Shown here: positions 20,017-27,498 of the stretch, one piece after another | How the letters are laid out: each line of letters opens with the position of its first letter | How positions within the stretch are numbered: position 1 is the stretch's first letter | NCBI RefSeq assembly: GCF_018866325.1 | Contig: NZ_CP076457.1 | Location: forward strand, 558,001-622,000 | Origin: Streptomyces sp. YPW6 | Lineage (GTDB): Bacteria; Actinomycetota; Actinomycetes; Streptomycetales; Streptomycetaceae | Direction of reading: 5' to 3' | DNA length: 64,000 nt | Position numbers and translations under genes: made by a program | Notes under the pieces: generated by a model | Database searches by the model: none | What the model saw: the letters and a program-made list of their open reading frames with translations, nothing else | What the model was told of the DNA's origin: nothing

Positions 20017-21209
20017 CGCGCACCCCCCACGTGCCCCACATGCCCCACGGGCGTCGCGGAGGCCACCGACGCCTCGGACCCCACAGTCCGCCCACCACCC
20101 GCGCGCGGCCCGGAAGCCACCGACACCTCGGAGGTCGCAGATCGCCCTTCACTCTCGTACGCCCCGGGAGCCGCAGACGCCTCGGAACCCGCAGGCCACC
20201 CACCACCCGCGCGCGGCCCGGAAGCCACCGACACCTCGGAGGTCACAGGTCGCCCTTCACTCTCGTACGCCCCGGGAGCCGCAGACGCCTCGGAGCCCGC
20301 AGGCGACCCGCCATCCGCACGCGCTGCGGGGGCCGCTGACGCCCCGGAGCCCGCAGTCCGCCCACCACCCGCACGCACCCCGGAGGCCGCGCGGCGCGCG
20401 CCACCCCCGTACGCCGGTACGGCAGCCCCTTCGTCGCTCCCCCACGCACCCGGCCCCGGCAGCCGCGCCGGAGCGGTTCGGGCGGCGTGCGGAAGCCGGA
20501 ACGCGGCCAGGGCGACGGCGAGCAGGGCCACGACGACGATCGCGTCGAGCCAGTAGTGGTTCGCCGTGCCCACCACGACGAACAGGGTGAGCGCCGGGTG
20601 CAGCAGCCACAGCAGGCGCCACCGGGAACGGGTGGCGGCGATCAGCCCGAGGGCGACCATCACGGCCCAGCCGACGTGCAGCGAGGGCATCGCGGCGAAC
20701 TGGTTCGCCATCGTGTCGGTCGCCGGAGTCCGCCCGTACACCGTCGGGCCGTAGACCTGTCCGGTGTCGACGAGCCCGGCGGCCGGGAGCATCCGGGGCG
20801 GGGCCAGCGGGAACAGCAGGTGCAGCGCCAGGGCCGCGGCGGTGAGGGCCGCGAGCACGCGGCGCGACCGGACGTAGTGGACGGGCCGGCGCCAGTAGAG
20901 CCAGACCAGGAAGAGGGCCGTGGCCGGGAAGTGCACGGCGGCGTAGTAGGTGTTCGCCGCGTGGATCAGGGGCGGGCTGTGCAGCAGCAGCCCCTGGACG
21001 GCGCCTTCGCCGGGGAGGTGCAGAGCGCGTTCGAGGTTCCAGACGCTCCCCGCGTTGCGGAACGCCTCCTCGACATGGCCGTTGGCGGCCTGGCGGCCGA
21101 ACTTGTAGGCCAGGAAGAGTCCGGCCACGAGAAGGAACTCGCGGACGAGGGGCGGTCGGGCACGTATGTCCGGCTCCTGGTCCGTGGGCTCGGTGCGGGC
21201 GAGTCTCAC
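20013..21209 (-). CDS. PAP2-superfamily phosphatase / inositolphosphotransferase-like membrane protein
   Basis: This is a membrane protein of about 398 residues. The PAP2 catalytic elements are visible: NQFAAMPSLHVGWA (about residues 168-181, containing the PSLH box) and TANHYWLDAIV (the H-x3-D box, about residue 222). The overall plan, five or six helices with a long N-terminal segment, resembles the AUR1/inositol-phosphorylceramide-synthase-like branch. After about residue 245 comes a low-complexity tail with a 36-residue repeat (see 20101-20330). GTG 21209 is chosen because AAGGGGG precedes it; longer frames run into the operator repeats. It is divergent from a TetR gene and followed by a coupled DMT transporter. 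Confidence 0.85.
   Translation of the reverse strand: MRLARTEPTDQEPDIRARPPLVREFLLVAGLFLAYKFGRQAANGHVEEAFRNAGSVWNLERALHLPGEGAVQGLLLHSPPLIHAANTYYAAVHFPATALFLVWLYWRRPVHYVRSRRVLAALTAAALALHLLFPLAPPRMLPAAGLVDTGQVYGPTVYGRTPATDTMANQFAAMPSLHVGWAVMVALGLIAATRSRWRLLWLLHPALTLFVVVGTANHYWLDAIVVVALLAVALAAFRLPHAARTAPARLPGPGAWGSDEGAAVPAYGGGARRAASGVRAGGGRTAGSGASAAPAARADGGSPAGSEASAAPGAYESEGRPVTSEVSVASGPRAGGGWPAGSEASAAPGAYESEGRSATSEVSVASGPRAGGGRTVGSEASVASATPVGHVGHVGGAR
20101..20330. repeat. 108-bp tandem repeat encoding the C-terminal tail of the PAP2 protein
   Basis: A 108-base unit (36 codons) is repeated nearly perfectly about twice; GAAGCCACCGACACCTCGGA begins at 20113 and again at 20221. Shorter partial copies lie on either side. 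In the protein it gives alternating segments such as SEVSVASGPRAGGG and SEASAAPGAYESEG. The frame is kept, so copy-number change would lengthen the tail without breaking the gene. Confidence 0.8.
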
Positions 21210-21270
21210 CCGTGCCCCCTTGGATGCGAAGCGGTAGCGGACGGCCCGGTCCTGTCGATCCACGCCGTAT

Positions 21271-21336
21271 CGATACGCCAGTGTACCGATACGGCGTCGT
21301 ATCGGTACACGTGCGTATCGGTACACTGGCGTATCG
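21271..21336. promoter_or_regulatory. Triple operator cluster between the PAP2 and TetR genes
   Basis: Two 23-base arms, 21271-21293 and 21314-21336, are perfect inverted copies of each other. Both contain CGTATCGGTACAC (or its complement) joined to TGGCGTATCG. A third CGTATCGGTACAC lies between them at 21298-21310, in the same orientation as the right arm and 16 bases from it. The cluster sits 36 bases before the TetR start and 61 bases before the PAP2 start, so one repressor could control both directions. Confidence 0.8.
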
Positions 21337-21371
21337 AGAACCTCGCCGCACCGCCGCTGGAGGTACAGCCC

Positions 21372-22001
21372 ATGCCGTCGCCCGATTCCCCGCCGGAGTC
21401 AGCTCTCTCGTCCCCCCGGTCGAAGATCACACCGGAGCGGGCGCAGGAGCTGTACGCGGCGGTACTGGAGCTGCTGCGGGAGAGCGGATACGAGTCGCTG
21501 ACGATGGAGGGCGTCGCTTCCCGCACCCGGTGCGGGAAGTCGACGCTCTACCGGCAGTGGGGCTCCAAGCCGGAGCTCGTGGTGGCCGCGCTGCACGGCA
21601 CCCGGCGGATGCGGCTGCCGAGGATCGACACGGGAACGCTGGCCGGGGACCTACTGGAGGCCGCGCGGGCGATCGGCGAGGCCTCGGGGAGCGACACCCC
21701 GCTGATGCACGCCCTCAGCCATGCCGCGCTGCAGAGCCCGGAGCTGCTGTGCGCGCTGCGCGAGGCACTGATCCTGCCGGAGGTCGCGGCGATCGACGCG
21801 ATGGTCCGGCGGGGCCAGGAGCGCGGCGAGATCGCGGCGGACCTTCCGGCGGCCGAGTTCGTGGCGGCCCAGTTGCTCGGCGTGCTGCGCGCCCGGCCGC
21901 TGCTGGAGGGACGTTACGCCGACGCCGCCTACCTGACCCGGTTCGTCGAGCGGGCGGTCCTCCCGGGCCTCGGACTCACGGCCGGAGCGCCGGAGTCCTG
22001 A
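21372..22001 (+). CDS. TetR/AcrR-family transcriptional regulator
   Basis: This 209-residue regulator has an N-terminal TetR helix-turn-helix at about residues 20-70 (ERAQELYAAVLELLRESGYESLTMEGVASRTRCGKSTLYRQW), followed by a ligand-binding helical domain of the usual length with a 'TetR_C' style end (VAAQLLGVLRARPLLEGRY). ATG 21372 follows GGAGG. It faces the PAP2-DMT operon across a cluster of strongly repeated operator sequences, so it very probably regulates that operon and itself. Confidence 0.92.
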   Translation: MPSPDSPPESALSSPRSKITPERAQELYAAVLELLRESGYESLTMEGVASRTRCGKSTLYRQWGSKPELVVAALHGTRRMRLPRIDTGTLAGDLLEAARAIGEASGSDTPLMHALSHAALQSPELLCALREALILPEVAAIDAMVRRGQERGEIAADLPAAEFVAAQLLGVLRARPLLEGRYADAAYLTRFVERAVLPGLGLTAGAPES

Positions 22002-22079
22002 CAGACGTGGACCGCCCGTCCCAGCGGATGGGGACGGTCCACCCGCGCCGCACCGTGGGGACGGGGGCGGCGCACCTCC

Positions 22080-22119
22080 CGGCCGGCCGGTGACCTCTGC
22101 GGAGGTCACCGGCCGGCCG
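22080..22119 (+). terminator. Strong hairpin terminator after the TetR gene
   Basis: A perfect 18-base-pair stem (arms 22080-22097 and 22102-22119, TGCG loop) lies about 80 bases after the TetR stop and before the SDR promoter. There is no T-run. Confidence 0.75.
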
Positions 22120-22158
22120 CGCTTCCCCGTCCTTTCGCGCCGCTGACCTCCCTATCGC

Positions 22159-22181
22159 ACCAAACAATCGTTTGGTAGGTT
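22159..22181 (+). promoter_or_regulatory. Promoter and inverted-repeat operator of the SDR gene
   Basis: A perfect 7-base inverted repeat, ACCAAAC-AATC-GTTTGGT (22159-22176), abuts TAGGTT (22176-22181), a good -10 hexamer. A repressor bound there would block the region between -35 and -10. The shape is typical of TetR-family operators; the regulator is not identifiable in this window. Confidence 0.65.
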
Positions 22182-22200
22182 CCCCGGAGGAGGGCCGACC

Positions 22201-22998
22201 ATGGGCGACCAGTACCGCGCGATGGACTTCACCGGGCAGGCCGTGCTCGTCACCGGGGGCACCAGGGGCCTGGGGGCCGCGATCGCGAGAGCCTTCCTGG
22301 CGAGCGGCGCGGACGTCATGGTCTGCGGGCGCTCGGCACCGGCCGCCCTGCCCCGGGCGGACGGGCGCGAGGCGGCCTTCCGGGCGGCGGATCTGCGCGA
22401 CCCGGCGGCGGCGGCGAATGTCGTCGCGGCCACCGCGGAGCGGTTCGGGCGACTGGACGCCCTGGTGAACAACGCCGGAGGCTCCCCGGACGCCGACGCG
22501 GCGACGGCCTCGCCGCGCTTCGTGGAGAAAGTGGTCGCGCTCAACCTCCTCGCCCCCTTCTACACGGCCCAGGCGGCGAACCTGGTGATGCGGGAGCAGC
22601 CGGACGGCGGAAGCGTCATCAACATCGGCAGCGTCTCCGCCCGCGATCCGCAGCCGGGGACCGCCGCCTACTCCGCCGCCAAGGCGGGCCTGCTCGGGCT
22701 GACCCGGGCCCTGGCCCTCGAATGGGCGCCACGGGTCAGGGTCAACCACATCACGGCGGGCCCCATCCGCACCGGAAACGCCGCCACGCCGTACGGGGAC
22801 GGCGACGGGGAGGCCGGGAGGGCGATGGCGGGCATCGTCCCGATGGGGCGGCTCGCGGCGCCGGACGACGTGGCGCGAGCATGCCTCTGGCTGGCCTGCG
22901 ACCTCTCCTCGTACGTCAACGGCGCCGACCTCGCCGTGCACGGAGGCGGCGAGATCCCGGCCAGATACGCGACCTTCCACCACCCCACACCTCATTAA
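22201..22998 (+). CDS. Short-chain dehydrogenase/reductase (SDR)
   Basis: This is a 265-residue classical SDR. The cofactor site TGGTRGLG is at about residues 18-25, NNAGG near 93, and the catalytic Ser with YSAAKAG (Tyr and Lys) near 150-160; PIRTGN follows in the substrate loop. After the first beta-strand comes CGRSA, with Arg at the position that commonly favours NADPH. The substrate is unknown. The ATG at 22201 is preceded by GGAGGAGG. Its promoter carries a TetR-type operator, suggesting induction by a small molecule. Confidence 0.9.
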   Translation: MGDQYRAMDFTGQAVLVTGGTRGLGAAIARAFLASGADVMVCGRSAPAALPRADGREAAFRAADLRDPAAAANVVAATAERFGRLDALVNNAGGSPDADAATASPRFVEKVVALNLLAPFYTAQAANLVMREQPDGGSVINIGSVSARDPQPGTAAYSAAKAGLLGLTRALALEWAPRVRVNHITAGPIRTGNAATPYGDGDGEAGRAMAGIVPMGRLAAPDDVARACLWLACDLSSYVNGADLAVHGGGEIPARYATFHHPTPH

Positions 22999-23067
22999 TA
23001 GTCACCTTGACTCTTATGACGGACACCCCTTATCGTCGCTATGACGAAATCCAAGGGGGTCCCCATC

Positions 23068-24081
23068 ATGGCCGACATCACCCGGCGCTTCGGCTGGCGC
23101 CATCTGCGCTCCGCGCCCACCGCCCATGTCCGCCACCACAAGCGCGGCAAGCTCGCCCACGACGGCCAGGGCCTCAGCTTCTGGTACCGGTCGCTGTCGG
23201 CGGCACTCTCCGAGGTGCCGGTCGACGACCGGGAGCTGGCCATGGCGTTCCACGCCCGTACGGCCGATTTCCAGGACGTCACCGTGCAGGCCACCGTCAC
23301 CTACCGGATCAGCGATCCGGCCGAGGCGGCGAACCGGCTGGACTTCTCGGTCGACCCGGACAGCGGCAGCTGGCGGGGCGCACCGCTGGAGCAGATCGCC
23401 ACCCTCCTGACCGAGACCGCGCAGCAGCACACCCTCGATGTCCTGACCCGCACCCCGCTGGCCGCGGCACTGGTCGACGGTGTCGCCGCCGTACGCGAAC
23501 GGGTCGCCACCGGTCTCGCCGCCGAGCCCCGCCTCCCGGCCACCGGAATCGACGTGGTGGCCGTACGCGTCGTCGCGATCCGGCCCGAGGCCGAGGTCGA
23601 GCGCGCCCTGCGCACCCCTGCCCGCGAGCAGATCCAGCAGGAGGCGGACCGGGCCACCTACGAACGGCGCGCCGTGGCCGTCGAGCGTGAGCGCGCCATC
23701 GCCGAGAACGAGCTGGCGAGCCGGATCGAACTGGCCCGGCGCGAGGAGCAGCTGGTCGACCAGCGCGGCACGAACGCCCGCCGCGAGGCCGAGGAGAAGG
23801 CCGCGGCCGACGGCGTACGGACCGAGGCGGAGGCGGCCCGCACGGTGCGCCTGGCCCGGGCCGAGGCCGAGGCGGCGCGCGAGACGGGCGGAGCCCGGTC
23901 CGAGGCACAGGCCGCCTGGCTGCGGGTGCACGGCGAGACCGATCCGGCCACGCTGCACGCCCTGGCGGCGACCCGGCTCGCGGAGAACCTGCCGCGCATC
24001 GAGAACCTCACCCTCTCCCCCGACGTCCTCACCGGGCTGCTGGCCAGGCTCGGCCGCCCGGAAGGCGGTGCAGGAGCATGA
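23068..24081 (+). CDS. SPFH / Band 7 domain protein
   Basis: This protein of about 337 residues has a Band 7/prohibitin-like domain (about residues 10-180; ADFQDVTVQATVTYRI, TGIDVVAVRVVAIRPEAEVERAL). A long Glu/Arg/Ala-rich coiled coil (about 180-290) and a short C-terminal helical segment follow. SPFH proteins build membrane-associated oligomers, although no N-terminal hydrophobic anchor is obvious here. I prefer ATG 23068, which follows AAGGGGG; ATG 23041 lies about where transcription should start from TTGACT...TATCGT (23007-23036, 18-base spacer) and could also be used. Its stop overlaps the next start (ATGA at 24078-24081). Confidence 0.82.
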   Translation: MADITRRFGWRHLRSAPTAHVRHHKRGKLAHDGQGLSFWYRSLSAALSEVPVDDRELAMAFHARTADFQDVTVQATVTYRISDPAEAANRLDFSVDPDSGSWRGAPLEQIATLLTETAQQHTLDVLTRTPLAAALVDGVAAVRERVATGLAAEPRLPATGIDVVAVRVVAIRPEAEVERALRTPAREQIQQEADRATYERRAVAVERERAIAENELASRIELARREEQLVDQRGTNARREAEEKAAADGVRTEAEAARTVRLARAEAEAARETGGARSEAQAAWLRVHGETDPATLHALAATRLAENLPRIENLTLSPDVLTGLLARLGRPEGGAGA

Positions 24082-24977
24082 GCCTGGCGCCCCGGGCCGT
24101 GCTCGTCCACCGGCGGACGGAGTACGAGGAGCTGCTCGCCCGGCACGGGACGCACGGGCAGGCCGCGTTCTTCCTGGCCGGCCGGGGCCGCTCGATCGAC
24201 GAGGTGGCCCGCCGTCACGAGGACACCCGGCGGGCGCTGCGGGAGGTGGCGGCCGCGGTGCCGCTCACCTGGCGTTCCACCCGGGTGGAACGGGCCGACC
24301 TGGACCGCTTCCTGTTCGCCCCTGAGGACGTGGTGGTCGTGGTCGGCCAGGACGGCCTGGTCGCCAACACCGCGAAGTACCTGTCCGGACAGCCGGTGGT
24401 GGGCATCGACACCGCCCCGGGGCGCAATCCCGGCGTACTGGTCCGCCACCGCCACACCGACGCGGCGGCCCTGCTGCGCGCCGCGGCCACGGCGGGCGGC
24501 CGGGCCGAGGAGCTGACCATGGTCGAGGCCGTCGCCGACGACACGCAGCGTCTCCTCGCTCTCAACGAGATCTATCTCGGGCCGTCCGGCCACCAGACGG
24601 CCCGCTACCGCCTGGACGAGGACGGCGGGAGCGGCCCCGGCGAGGCCCAGGCCTCCTCCGGTGTCCTGGTCGGCACCGGCACGGGCGCCACCGGCTGGCT
24701 CCGCTCGCTGTGGCTGGAGCGCGGCAGCTCGCTGCCGCTGCCCGGGCCGTGCGACGCGCGCCTCCTGTGGTTCGTGCGCGAGGCCTGGCCGTCCCCGGCG
24801 ACCGGAACCTCGCGGGTGGCGGGCGAACTGGCACGGGGGCAGGGACTGCGGCTGACCGTGGAGTCGGACCGGCTCGTGGCCTTCGGTGACGGGATGGAGT
24901 CCGACGCCCTGGAGCTGACCTGGGGTCAGAGCGTACGGCTCGGCGTCGCGGAGAGGTCGCTGCGCCTGGTGATCTGA
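24078..24977 (+). CDS. NAD kinase-like protein (ATP-NAD kinase fold)
   Basis: This 299-residue protein carries the ATP-NAD/diacylglycerol-kinase pattern: VVVVGQDGLVANTAKYL near residue 85 (the GGDG motif, here GQDG), PVVGIDTAPGRNPGVL, LNEIYLG near 155 (the NE/D motif), a GTGTGATGW loop near 196, and a C-terminal FGDGMESDALEL strand pair. NAD kinases phosphorylate NAD to NADP. Whether this one does is uncertain because the second Gly of GGDG is Gln and the N-terminus is unlike housekeeping NadK. It is translationally coupled to the SPFH gene, implying a joint role. Confidence 0.75.
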   Translation: MSLAPRAVLVHRRTEYEELLARHGTHGQAAFFLAGRGRSIDEVARRHEDTRRALREVAAAVPLTWRSTRVERADLDRFLFAPEDVVVVVGQDGLVANTAKYLSGQPVVGIDTAPGRNPGVLVRHRHTDAAALLRAAATAGGRAEELTMVEAVADDTQRLLALNEIYLGPSGHQTARYRLDEDGGSGPGEAQASSGVLVGTGTGATGWLRSLWLERGSSLPLPGPCDARLLWFVREAWPSPATGTSRVAGELARGQGLRLTVESDRLVAFGDGMESDALELTWGQSVRLGVAERSLRLVI

Positions 24978-25019
24978 GCGCGCCCGGCCCGGCGGTGTCG
25001 CTACGGTGGTCCGCACGCC

Positions 25020-25072
25020 CCCCCGTACGCGTACCGCACGCACCCTCGTACACGTACCGCACACCAACGCAC
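25020..25072. repeat. Two-copy direct repeat upstream of the Nudix gene
   Basis: CGTACGCGTACCGCACGCAC and CGTACACGTACCGCACACCA lie about 27 bases apart just before the Nudix gene. They are too few to be called an array; they may be a regulatory site or simply a duplication. Confidence 0.4.
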
Positions 25073-25094
25073 CGGAGAGCGGAGAACCAGCACC

Positions 25095-25586
25095 ATGTCG
25101 GCCGACCCCGTCACCGAGCCCGCCCGCAACACCCGCCCGCCCGTCGCCCAGGCAGCCCTGGGAGTCGGGGTGATCGTCGAGGACGGCCGAGGGCGCGTTC
25201 TGCTGGGGCGGCATCACAGCGGTACATGGGAGCTGCCGGGCGGAAAGGTCGACGCGACACACGAGTCGATCGCCGCGGCGGCGGTGAGGGAGCTGCGCGA
25301 GGAGACGGGCCTGGTCGTCGACGAAGCGTCCGTGGACATCGTCGCGATGGTGCACGACGTGATCGGCGGAATCAACCGCATCAGCATGGCGGCCGTCGTA
25401 CGGCTCGCCTCGGGGGAGCCCGAGGTGACCGAGCCGCACCTGATCAGCACCTGGCGGTGGACCGCCCCCGAGGAACTTCCGGCACCGCTGTTCGACCCGT
25501 CGGCACAGATCCTGGCGGCCTGGCGGCCGGAGCTGGGCATCAGCCACCCGCCGGCACACGTTCTGCGGATCGCCGGATGCGGATGA
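25095..25586 (+). CDS. Nudix hydrolase
   Basis: This is a 163-residue single-domain Nudix hydrolase, which would cleave a nucleoside diphosphate linked to a moiety X. The Nudix box lies at about residues 50-74: GGKVDATHESIAAAAVREL then REETGL, with the metal-binding RELREE present. There is one extra residue between the Gly and first Glu relative to the textbook GX5E spacing, a variant shared with actinobacterial GGKVDAPGE-type proteins. ATG 25095 is preceded by GGAGA. It stands alone and is chromosomally typical, unlike the multidomain Nudix genes at 31-36 kb. Confidence 0.9.
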   Translation: MSADPVTEPARNTRPPVAQAALGVGVIVEDGRGRVLLGRHHSGTWELPGGKVDATHESIAAAAVRELREETGLVVDEASVDIVAMVHDVIGGINRISMAAVVRLASGEPEVTEPHLISTWRWTAPEELPAPLFDPSAQILAAWRPELGISHPPAHVLRIAGCG

Positions 25587-25637
25587 ATCGGACCAGCTGT
25601 ATGAATAAGGGACCATCCGCGCGATCGGAGTAGGCCC

Positions 25638-26042
25638 ATGGACGATTACCCGCTGCTGAACCTCTTCCTGACCATGCTGTACCTGTTCCTGTGGGTCATG
25701 TGGTTCTTCCTGTTGTTCAAGGTGATCACCGACCTCTTCCGGGACCACTCGCTGAACGGCTGGGCCAAGGCGGGCTGGCTGGTCCTCGTCATCCTGCTGC
25801 CCTATGTGGGCGTGCTGATCTACCTCATCGTCCGCGGACGCAGCATGCACGAGCGCGACGAGAAGCTCGCGAAGGACTCCGAGGCCGCGTTCCGCGACTA
25901 CGTACGCCGGGCCGCCGGAACGGAGGGCGGCTCGGGCAGCAGCGGCCACGTGAACGACCTGGCGAAACTCGCCGAGCTGAAGGACAAGGGCGCGATCAAC
26001 GCCGAGGAGTACGAACAGGCGAAGGCGAAACTGCTCGCCTGA
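25638..26042 (+). CDS. PLDc_N / SHOCT domain membrane protein
   Basis: This 134-residue protein has two hydrophobic segments (about residues 8-32 and 48-68) in a PLDc_N-type layout, with WAKAGWLVLVILLPYVGVLIYLI as the second helix. A linker and a C-terminal SHOCT module follow (LAKLAELKDKGAINAEEYEQAKAKLLA). SHOCT modules are short oligomerisation or membrane-associated helices. A partner SHOCT protein is encoded at 26554. Function is unknown. Confidence 0.85.
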   Translation: MDDYPLLNLFLTMLYLFLWVMWFFLLFKVITDLFRDHSLNGWAKAGWLVLVILLPYVGVLIYLIVRGRSMHERDEKLAKDSEAAFRDYVRRAAGTEGGSGSSGHVNDLAKLAELKDKGAINAEEYEQAKAKLLA

Positions 26043-26085
26043 GTCCGGGCTTGCGCCATCTCGTTCCAGGAAAGGCGGACTGCTC

Positions 26086-26526
26086 GTGCCCCGTGGCCTC
26101 CAAGCCGACACCGTCGGCCCCGTGGACGTCGCCGTCATGGCCTTCGACGGCAACCGGTTCGACGGCCGAATCGTTCCCGCGCTCCGGGAACTGCAGCAGA
26201 ACGGCACGGTGCGGATTCTCGACCTGGCCTTCGTCTCGAAGGCCGGTGACGGCTCGGTCGCCGTGCTGGAACTCACCGACGCGGAGGTTTCCGCGTCGCT
26301 GGGGCAGGTCACGGACGTCCAGTTCGACCTGCTCAGCGACGAGGACCTGCGGACGGTCTCCGACTCCCTCACGGAGGAGTCGTCCGCACTCGTCGTGGCC
26401 TGGGAGAACACGTGGGCCGCACAGCTGTCGGCGGCGGTCCGGGGATCCGCGGGCCGGCTGGTGATGCTGGAGCGGATCCCGCGTGACGCCGTCGTCGAAG
26501 CGGTCGCGGCGCTCGACGGCGACTGA
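26086..26526 (+). CDS. DUF6325-like / DUF1269-like small protein
   Basis: This 146-residue protein has an N-terminal GPVDVAVMAFDGNRF strand and a central segment RILDLAFVSKAGDGSVAVLEL, a pattern seen in actinobacterial proteins annotated as DUF6325 or DUF1269-like. It has no catalytic motif and no signal peptide. The start is GTG 26086; the AGGAAAGG upstream is rather distant. It lies between two SHOCT-domain genes on the same strand, spaced 43 and 27 bases, so the three probably form an operon. Function unknown. Confidence 0.72.
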   Translation: MPRGLQADTVGPVDVAVMAFDGNRFDGRIVPALRELQQNGTVRILDLAFVSKAGDGSVAVLELTDAEVSASLGQVTDVQFDLLSDEDLRTVSDSLTEESSALVVAWENTWAAQLSAAVRGSAGRLVMLERIPRDAVVEAVAALDGD

Positions 26527-26553
26527 CCCACAGGACGAAGGAGACGGCCAGTC

Positions 26554-26850
26554 ATGCCTCAACGATTCGGACGACCCGGCCTGCTGGGCACCATCGCCCG
26601 TACCGCTGTCATCTCGGGCACCGCCACCGCGGTCTCCAACCGTGTGGAGGAGCGTGGCCTGCGGCGCCGGGAAGCCGCCCGGACCCCGCAGATGCCGCCG
26701 ACCCCGGCGCCAGGCCCGGCCCCGGCTTCCTCCGCACCGGCGGGGCCGGACCGGGTCGCCCAGCTGACCCAGCTCGCCGACCTGAAGAACCAAGGGCTCC
26801 TCACCGAGGAGGAGTTCGCCACCGAGAAGGCCCGCATTCTGGGGTCCTGA
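26554..26850 (+). CDS. SHOCT domain protein
   Basis: This 98-residue protein has a weakly hydrophobic N-terminal half (LLGTIARTAVISGTATAVSNRV), a Pro/Ala-rich linker and a C-terminal SHOCT module (VAQLTQLADLKNQGLLTEEEFATEKARIL). ATG 26554 follows AAGGAGA. It ends the three-gene SHOCT/DUF6325 operon and is followed by a hairpin terminator. Confidence 0.85.
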   Translation: MPQRFGRPGLLGTIARTAVISGTATAVSNRVEERGLRRREAARTPQMPPTPAPGPAPASSAPAGPDRVAQLTQLADLKNQGLLTEEEFATEKARILGS

Positions 26851-26856
26851 ACACCG

Positions 26857-26882
26857 CCGCGGCGCCGGTTCCGGCGCCGCGG
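26857..26882 (+). terminator. Hairpin terminator of the SHOCT operon
   Basis: This is a perfect 12-base-pair G+C palindrome (CCGCGGCGCCGG, TT, then its complement) starting seven bases after the SHOCT gene stop. Confidence 0.75.
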
Positions 26883-27005
26883 CCCGTGCACTCCCCCGGT
26901 ACGGCCGACCCGCTCCCGCCTCTGCTTCCCCCGGGCTTGTCATGCCCGAGTAACAATGCCCTCCTGGCATCCGGACTCCCCCGTACGTCTCTGGAGGGCA
27001 TCCCC

Positions 27006-27263
27006 ATGCGCCTGTCTCGATCGCCCCGGCGCGGAGCCGCCGCAGGGACGGCGGCCTCAGCGCTCACCGCCGCGGGCCTGCTGATCGGTGCGCCGCCCGC
27101 CGTCGCCGGCACGGGCCCACCGGTCCGTGTGGACGCCGCTCTGCTGGACGCCGTGGACGGGGGCGGTGGGGCCTCCGTCCTCATGAGCCTCAAGGTCAAG
27201 GGCCGTTCCGGATTTCTCCGGAACGGCGAACAGGCTGCCGCAGGCCGATCCGGGTCCCGGTGA
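27006..27263 (+). pseudogene. Truncated secreted protein, possibly an S8 peptidase N-terminal remnant
   Basis: This 85-residue frame has a clear Sec-type signal peptide (MRLSRSPRRG, Ala-rich core, PPAVAG cut near residue 35). VDAALLDAVDGGGGASVLMSLKVKG follows, resembling the start of the propeptide in Streptomyces subtilisin-like (S8) exported proteases. The resemblance stops abruptly at about 27,200, where a perfect hairpin begins, and the frame ends 60 bases later with no catalytic domain. The likely cause is truncation by insertion of the accessory region that follows. A genuine short secreted peptide is the alternative. ATG 27006 follows CTGGAGGGCATCCCC, a good ribosome binding site. Confidence 0.5.
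27202..27227. terminator. Perfect hairpin at the break of the truncated secreted-protein gene
   Basis: An 11-base-pair stem (GCCGTTCCGGA, TTTC loop, TCCGGAACGGC) lies inside the end of the truncated frame. Its centre, CGGATTTCTCCG, is identical to the centre of the hairpin after tRNA-Pro at 53,056-53,089, at the other side of the accessory region. Confidence 0.6.
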
Positions 27264-27498
27264 GCAGAGGTCGCCCCGTGGTCACCCGGCGTACCGCCCC
27301 CACGGTTTGGCGGTGTCGGCGTTTCGGCCACTTCCCGCCCGCAGCCGCTCCAAGCCGGACCAGGGATCGGACACCTGCCAGGTCCGCAGACACAGGGAAC
27401 TGCGCCCTTCCCAGCACGACCGAATGACGTGTGTTCGATATCGCAGCCGCGTCGTTGGACCTCACGACGCAGCCGCAGCGACCACCCCAGGGGGAACG

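Noticed and set aside
27307..27498. N-terminal extension of the ABC transporter or a small peptide gene here
   Set aside because: The upstream codons give Arg/Ser-rich sequence with no start signal; ATG 27499 with AGGGGGAACG is a much better start. No Cys-rich precursor-like frame was found.
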